Assembly: GCA_018110905.1 (NCBI GenBank) | Contig: JAGBAZ010000019.1 | Location: 1 to 64,000, forward strand | Reading direction: 5' to 3' | Source: Oscillospiraceae bacterium | Lineage (GTDB): Bacteria; Bacillota; Clostridia; Oscillospirales; Ruminococcaceae | Length of the DNA: 64,000 nt | Program-made: the position numbers and the translations under genes | Shown here: piece by piece, positions 59,746-64,000 of the stretch | Position numbering within the stretch: position 1 is the first letter of the stretch | Layout: each line of letters begins with the position of its first letter | Notes under the pieces: generated by a model | Told to the model about the DNA's origin: nothing | The model's input: only the letters and a program-made list of their open reading frames with translations | Database searches by the model: none

Positions 59746-60444
59746 TTATTTAAAGACCCATGTAACGATTTTATCGGATAATTTCATTCCGATTTTTCTT
59801 TGAAGGCACATGGATTTTTCGTTTCCGACAACAATATGGCAGAAAGGAATTCTTCCTTCGGAAAGGCGGCGGTTAAGATTTTTTGCCTCGAGAACAAAAC
59901 CTATGCCTTTCCTTCTGTATTCGGGAATAACCTTAAGAAGTCCCATGGCGCCTTCCCCATGAAAACCGACGAATCCGGCACAGTTTCCGCTTTCATCAAA
60001 AGCGCCCAGCATTCCGTATTCGATTCGGCTTTTGATATAATCTTTGTCGTCATCATAATTTTCGCAGACAAACTCAAGATTTTCTTCGGTAAGGGGTTTT
60101 ATTTCTATTCCGGGAATTTCATATTCCAAAACGGGCTCTTTCGACTGATAGGAAGCCTGATAGCACGGCATTGTTTCCGCTTTGCCTTTCACCGCAAAAA
60201 ATTCCGGAAGGAATTTGAGCGGACGGATTATCGCCATATAGCGATCTTTTTCGATAAGCGAAGCCATTTTGGTCATTGCTTCGGAGGTTTTTGCGGAAAT
60301 TGCGAAAGGTCCTCTTTTTCCGATACGGAGCATAACCCCGTCCTCCTCGGAATACAAAATTTTTGTTCCTTCCTCCAAAAGCGCATCAAGCATATCAGCA
60401 TGGTACGAAAAATCTTTTTCAAGATATTGTCTTGGGTCAAGCAT
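59746..60444 (-). CDS. GNAT family N-acetyltransferase
   Basis: 232 residues. The C-terminal half is a GNAT fold: the acetyl-CoA loop is VIPEYRRKGIGFVLEA near residue 175, followed by HIVVGNEKSMCLQRKIGMKLSD. The N-terminal 100 residues (LDALLEEGTKILYSEEDGVML) form an accompanying domain. The acceptor is unknown. The ATG at 60444 is 7 bases after GGAAGTG. It is the first gene of the run leading to ecfA1 and separated from upstream genes by a large repeat. Confidence 0.8.
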   Translation of the reverse strand: MLDPRQYLEKDFSYHADMLDALLEEGTKILYSEEDGVMLRIGKRGPFAISAKTSEAMTKMASLIEKDRYMAIIRPLKFLPEFFAVKGKAETMPCYQASYQSKEPVLEYEIPGIEIKPLTEENLEFVCENYDDDKDYIKSRIEYGMLGAFDESGNCAGFVGFHGEGAMGLLKVIPEYRRKGIGFVLEAKNLNRRLSEGRIPFCHIVVGNEKSMCLQRKIGMKLSDKIVTWVFK

Positions 60445-60461
60445 ATAAATCACTTCCTTTT

Positions 60462-60592
60462 TAGCCTTCCCCTTGAGGGGAAGGTGGCGCCGAAGGCGAC
60501 GAATGAGGTGTTGTTGCGGTATAAATTTGCGGACAAACACCTCATCAGTCAGCTGCGCTGACAGCTTCTCCTCAAGGAGAAGCCTTTTTTAT
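60462..60592. repeat. Long MITE-like inverted repeat element
   Basis: About 130 bases. CTTCCCCTTGAGGGGAAGG and TTCTCCTCAAGGAGAAGCC form hairpins at the two ends. Inside are GGCGCCGAAGGCG, the pair GAGGTGTT/AACACCTC and CAGTCAGCTGCGCTGACAG. It is non-coding and sits between the methyltransferase and GNAT genes. The T-run after the right hairpin may terminate the methyltransferase transcript. The CCTCA-TCAG-palindrome-CTCC plan recurs at 46085. Confidence 0.7.
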
Positions 60593-61461
60593 TCTTTCAT
60601 CCAGATTGCGGAAGAACCGCAGGGAAGCGCCATTCCGCTCTGGGTTACCGGAAGGCCGATTTCTTCCGCAGAAACTTTTCCGCCGAATTTTTTCATTGCA
60701 GAGCCGAGAACATAGGCCATGGTGGAAGCGGAAAGACCGGTGGTATAGGAATTGAGCAGAACGAAAAGCGGTTCGTCGGTAAGAACTTCGGCAACAAGGC
60801 TTACGAGTTCATAAACATGCTCTTCAAGTTTCCAGACTTCGCCGCCGGGACCTCTTCCGTAGGAAGGCGGGTCAAGAATTACCGCATCATATTTGCTTCC
60901 GCGGCGGATCTCTCTTTCAACAAATTTTTTGCAGTCATCAACGATCCAGCGGACGGGTTTTTCGTTAAGTCCGGAAAGTTCAGCATTTTCCCTTGCCCAA
61001 TGGACCATTCCTTTTGCCGCATCAACATGGCAGACGGAAGCTCCCGCAGAAGCCGCTGCAACGGTTGCGCCGCCGGTATATGCAAAAAGGTTGAGAACTC
61101 TTATTTCCCTGCCTTCGGATTTTGCGGCTTTTATTTTTTCGATCATCATATCCCAGTTCACCGCCTGTTCCGGGAAAAGACCGGTGTGTTTGAAACCGGT
61201 GGGGCTGATTTTGAAGGTAAGATCGTTATATTTTATTTTCCAGAATTCCGGAAGTTCGCGGCGATACTCCCAATGTCCGCCGCCCTGGGAAGAACGGACA
61301 TATCTTGCGTCCGCGTGTTTCCACATGGGGTGTTCTTTGGGGGTGTTCCAGATTATCTGCGGGTCCGGTCTTATAAGAATAACTTTTCCCCAGCGTTCAA
61401 GTCTTTCGCCTTCAGAACAATCAAGAAGCTCATAATCTTTCCAATCTTTTGTATATCTCAT
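60589..61461 (-). CDS. Class I SAM-dependent methyltransferase (RlmI/YccW-like rRNA type)
   Basis: 290 residues. The SAM loop is VLNLFAYTGGATVAAASAGA near residue 124, the acidic end of strand 2 is VDAAKGM, and motif IV is ILDPPSYGRGPGG near residue 196. These match the RlmI/RlmK-like group of 23S rRNA C5-methyltransferases, but a PUA domain is absent. Target unproven. Its stop is inside the right edge of the repeat. The next gene upstream is glmM, 8 bases away. Confidence 0.85.
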   Translation of the reverse strand: MRYTKDWKDYELLDCSEGERLERWGKVILIRPDPQIIWNTPKEHPMWKHADARYVRSSQGGGHWEYRRELPEFWKIKYNDLTFKISPTGFKHTGLFPEQAVNWDMMIEKIKAAKSEGREIRVLNLFAYTGGATVAAASAGASVCHVDAAKGMVHWARENAELSGLNEKPVRWIVDDCKKFVEREIRRGSKYDAVILDPPSYGRGPGGEVWKLEEHVYELVSLVAEVLTDEPLFVLLNSYTTGLSASTMAYVLGSAMKKFGGKVSAEEIGLPVTQSGMALPCGSSAIWMKE

Positions 61462-61469
61462 TTTTTACC

Positions 61470-62813
61470 TCAGCTGATAAGATTCTTAAGTGTTTCGGCG
61501 CATTCACGAACAAGCGCGTCGATTTTCGCCTTGTCTTTTCCTTCGATCATGATTCGGATAAGCGGTTCCGTTCCGGAAGGACGAACAAGAATTCTTCCGT
61601 CGCCTTCAAGACGGGCGCTTTCGATATCAAGATAGCTTTTTACTTCCGGATCATCAAGTTTCGCCTTCATTTCCGGGGTTGCTTCAATATTCACCATAAC
61701 CTGAGGATATACGGTCATTATTTTTTTGAGTTCGGAAGCTTTTTTCCCTTCAAGCTTCATGGTTTCGATTATCATAAGTGCGGAAAGTTCGCCATCGCCG
61801 GTGGTCATATATTCCGGAATAATGATATGTCCGCTCTGTTCACCGCCAAGAGAAGCGCCAAGCTTCAGAAGGGATTCGAGAACATATCTGTCGCCGACCT
61901 TTGTGGGATAGCAATTCATATTATGCTTTTCCGCAAACTTAAAAAGTCCCATATTGCTCATAATTGTGGGAATGAAGATGTTTTTGTTAAGTCTTCCTTC
62001 GGAAGCAAATCTTTTCGCAAGAATTGCCATGAACATATCGCCGTCGATAAGTTCGCCGTTTTCGTCAACTGCAAGGCAGCGGTCAGCGTCGCCGTCAAAA
62101 GCAACGCCGATATCAAAGCCGTTTTCTTTAACGTATTTTCCAAGACCGTCAAGATGAAGAGAACCGCAGTCCTTGTTTACATTGATTCCGTCAGGTTCAC
62201 AGTTGAGGAAAGCAGCATTCGCTCCGGTTTTTTCAAAAATCTTCTTTGCGGTTGCAAACGAAGCTCCGTTTGCGCAGTCAACGGCAATTTTTATTCCGGA
62301 AAGATCTCCCACTGTGGAAGAAATATGTTCAACATAAAGTTCCGCCGCTTCTTCATTGCGGGTTATTTTTCCGATGTTTTCGGTTTCGGAAAGTTCGATG
62401 GGTTCTTTTCCGTCAAGAACGATTCCTTCGATTCGTTCTTCCTGTTCATCGGTAAGTTTAAAACCGGTGGAACCGAAATATTTGATTCCGTTATACTGGA
62501 AAGGGTTGTGGCTTGCGGTTATCATAACGCCGCCGGAAACACCGAGTTTTGTAACAAGATAGGCAACAGCCGGGGTCGGAACAACTCCGAGAAGTTCAAC
62601 ATCGCAGCCGACGGAGGAAAGTCCTGCCGCAACGGCGGCTTCAAGCATTGTTCCGGAAAGGCGGGTATCCCTTCCGACAATCACCTTCGGTTTCCCGGTT
62701 GTTTCATTTTTTATTATCATTCCCGCCGCGCGGGAAATTGCAAGGGCAAGTTCCACGTCAAGTTTTTTGTTCGCAATTCCGCGAACACCGTCTGTTCCGA
62801 AAATTCTTCCCAT
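61470..62813 (-). CDS. glmM: Phosphoglucosamine mutase
   Basis: 447 residues. FGTDGVRGIANKKL at the start, the phosphoserine loop ITASHNPFQYNGIK near residue 100, FDGDADRCLAVDE near 240 for the metal, GEQSGHII near 325 and RPSGTEPLIRIM near 410 are all GlmM features. It converts glucosamine-6-phosphate to the 1-phosphate for peptidoglycan precursors. The ATG at 62813 follows TTGGAGAG, just after the ruvB stop. Confidence 0.97.
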   Translation of the reverse strand: MGRIFGTDGVRGIANKKLDVELALAISRAAGMIIKNETTGKPKVIVGRDTRLSGTMLEAAVAAGLSSVGCDVELLGVVPTPAVAYLVTKLGVSGGVMITASHNPFQYNGIKYFGSTGFKLTDEQEERIEGIVLDGKEPIELSETENIGKITRNEEAAELYVEHISSTVGDLSGIKIAVDCANGASFATAKKIFEKTGANAAFLNCEPDGINVNKDCGSLHLDGLGKYVKENGFDIGVAFDGDADRCLAVDENGELIDGDMFMAILAKRFASEGRLNKNIFIPTIMSNMGLFKFAEKHNMNCYPTKVGDRYVLESLLKLGASLGGEQSGHIIIPEYMTTGDGELSALMIIETMKLEGKKASELKKIMTVYPQVMVNIEATPEMKAKLDDPEVKSYLDIESARLEGDGRILVRPSGTEPLIRIMIEGKDKAKIDALVRECAETLKNLIS

Positions 62814-62817
62814 TAAA

Positions 62818-63876
62818 TCACTCTCCAATTCTCATCTGTTCGCATTCGCCGCAGGGCTGTTCCGGCATCATCATTCCGAGATGCTCATAGGCCAAAGCCG
62901 TTGCACAGCGTCCCCTGGGCGTTCTGGTAAGGAAACCTATCTGCATAAGATAGGGCTCATAAACGTCTTCAATAGTAACGGATTCCTCGCCGGTGGCTGC
63001 CGCAAGGGTTTCGAGCCCAACCGGACCTCCGTTATAGTTTTTAATCATCATCATAAGAATTCTGCGGTCGATAGCATCAAGACCGAGTTCATCGACTTCA
63101 AGTCTTGAAAGAGCTTCCGCCGCGATTTCCTTTGTTACGATTCCGTTGCCGATAACCTGGGCAAAGTCGCGGATACGCTTAAGGAATCTGTTGGCGATTC
63201 GCGGAGTTCCTCGGCTTCTTCTCGCAAGTTCCATGGCGCCTTCGTGCTCAATTTCAATATTGAGTATTCCGGCGCTTCGCTCAACAATTCTGCAAAGTTC
63301 CGCCGGGGAATAAAGTTCAAGCCTTTCAACAACGCCAAAACGGTCACGAAGCGGAGCGGAAAGCTGACCCGCTCTTGTTGTCGCACCGACAAGGGTAAAA
63401 TGCGGAAGATCAACACGGATGCTTCTTGCGGAAGGTCCTTTGCCGACGATTATATCAAGAGCGTAGTCCTCCATTGCGGGATAAAGAACTTCCTCAACGC
63501 TTCTGTTCATTCTATGAATTTCATCGATGAAAAGTATATCGTTTTCGTTAAGGTTGGTTAAAAGAGCCGCAAGGTCGCCGGGTCTTTCTATCGCCGGGCC
63601 GCTTGTTATTCGGAAACCGACGCCCATTTCGTTCGCTATGATTTCCGAAAGGGTTGTTTTTCCAAGTCCGGGAGGTCCATAGAGAAGAACATGGTCCAAT
63701 GCTTCGCCGCGGCGTTTTGCCGCTTCAATATAAACCGCCATGTTTTCCTTCGCTTTGGTCTGGCCGATATATTCATCAAGAGTTCTCGGACGAAGGGAAA
63801 GTTCGTTTTCTCTGTCCGTTTCCTCATATTCCGGAGCGACTATTCTGTTTTCAAAATCCATCTGGTTAGAAAGCAT
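62818..63876 (-). CDS. ruvB: Holliday junction branch-migration helicase RuvB
   Basis: 352 residues. [19 protein letters not shown], Walker [18 protein letters not shown] near residue 65, the sensor/Walker [18 protein letters not shown] near residue 115, [18 protein letters not shown] with the Arg finger near 170, and a winged-helix end with RTPRGR. It is a AAA+ motor for RuvA at Holliday junctions. It follows ruvA by 14 bases. Confidence 0.98.
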   Translation of the reverse strand: MLSNQMDFENRIVAPEYEETDRENELSLRPRTLDEYIGQTKAKENMAVYIEAAKRRGEALDHVLLYGPPGLGKTTLSEIIANEMGVGFRITSGPAIERPGDLAALLTNLNENDILFIDEIHRMNRSVEEVLYPAMEDYALDIIVGKGPSARSIRVDLPHFTLVGATTRAGQLSAPLRDRFGVVERLELYSPAELCRIVERSAGILNIEIEHEGAMELARRSRGTPRIANRFLKRIRDFAQVIGNGIVTKEIAAEALSRLEVDELGLDAIDRRILMMMIKNYNGGPVGLETLAAATGEESVTIEDVYEPYLMQIGFLTRTPRGRCATALAYEHLGMMMPEQPCGECEQMRIGE

Positions 63877-63890
63877 TTAAAAATCACTCC

Positions 63891-64000
63891 TTATCTTTTC
63901 ATTGCAATGGCTTTAAGTGCCGCTTTTATCATTTCATCAACGGGAAGGCTCTGGTCAAGTTTTCCGATAACCGCGGCGGCTTCGGAATTGGTATAGCCAA
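63891..64000 (-). CDS. ruvA: Holliday junction DNA helicase RuvA, C-terminal end (cut by window edge)
   Basis: The last 36 codons read GYTNSEAAAVIGKLDQSLPV and end ALKAIAMKR before the stop at 63891-63893. This is RuvA domain III, the RuvB-contacting three-helix end. The N-terminal part lies beyond position 64000. The ruvA-ruvB order is conserved. Confidence 0.9.
   Translation of the reverse strand, partial: GYTNSEAAAVIGKLDQSLPVDEMIKAALKAIAMKR

Overview
The window is a chromosomal core region of a Gram-positive, Clostridia-like bacterium. The evidence is a Gram-positive (DinR-type) SOS box at recA, a PyrR-type attenuator, ECF transport modules, SpoIID-family proteins, ThiI without a rhodanese domain paired with a cysteine desulfurase, and many TTG starts with strong AGGAGG sites. 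The repeat families resemble those I know from gut Oscillospirales/Ruminococcaceae, but the sequence alone does not settle the genus. Almost all of the window is single-copy housekeeping DNA. I see no prophage, insertion sequence, CRISPR array or tRNA.

Layout. 1-400: promoter and leader of an rRNA operon that leaves the window to the left. 0.4-3.9 kb: recA-recX-rimO-pgsA operon (minus). 4.2-5.7 kb: a 49-residue Cys-rich peptide and a PadR/membrane-sensor pair (plus). 5.8-8.4 kb: acyltransferase and glutamate-symporter-like genes (minus). 8.6-12.5 kb: FMN reductase, phosphosugar mutase, L31, YigZ and YfcE (plus). 12.5-14.6 kb: serine dehydratase and DegV. 14.8-18.1 kb: GreA, flavodoxin, nucleotidyltransferase and a YgeW-like protein. 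18.3-20.6 kb: a DUF1538 membrane protein with two PII-like proteins. 20.7-28.1 kb: exonuclease III, DUF1846, lipoprotein, SpoIID, MFS, HTH/TPR regulator and ECF S component. 28.6-32.2 kb: glycolytic pgk-tpiA-gpmI. 32.3-38.5 kb: a giant CinA/sortase/SpoIID fusion, then thiI and cysteine desulfurase. 38.7-46.0 kb: YczE, two membrane-tethered XRE proteins, an F420 ligase homologue, NUDIX, a DHHW lipoprotein and a glycosyltransferase. 46.2-54.9 kb: de novo pyrimidine operon pyrC-carB-pyrK-pyrD-pyrF-pyrE-pyrB (minus) behind a PyrR attenuator; carA is absent. 55.0-64.0 kb: ruvA-ruvB-glmM-methyltransferase, then GNAT-ecfA1-ecfA2-ecfT-truA-ribF (all minus).

The most unusual item is the 1284-residue protein at 32286-36140. 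It joins a full-length but motif-degenerate CinA-like half (cytoplasmic side), one membrane segment, a class B-like sortase with His/Cys/Arg in place, three Ig-like repeats, a Ser/Glu/Pro linker and a SpoIID-type peptidoglycan lytic domain. Other points are a YgeW-family carbamoyltransferase that has lost all three catalytic signatures, a PyrB carrying a PyrI-like zinc ribbon, a DUF1538 plus two-PII operon, and a family of near-identical GTGCTCA..TGAGCAC hairpin terminators, five of six of which lie between convergent genes.
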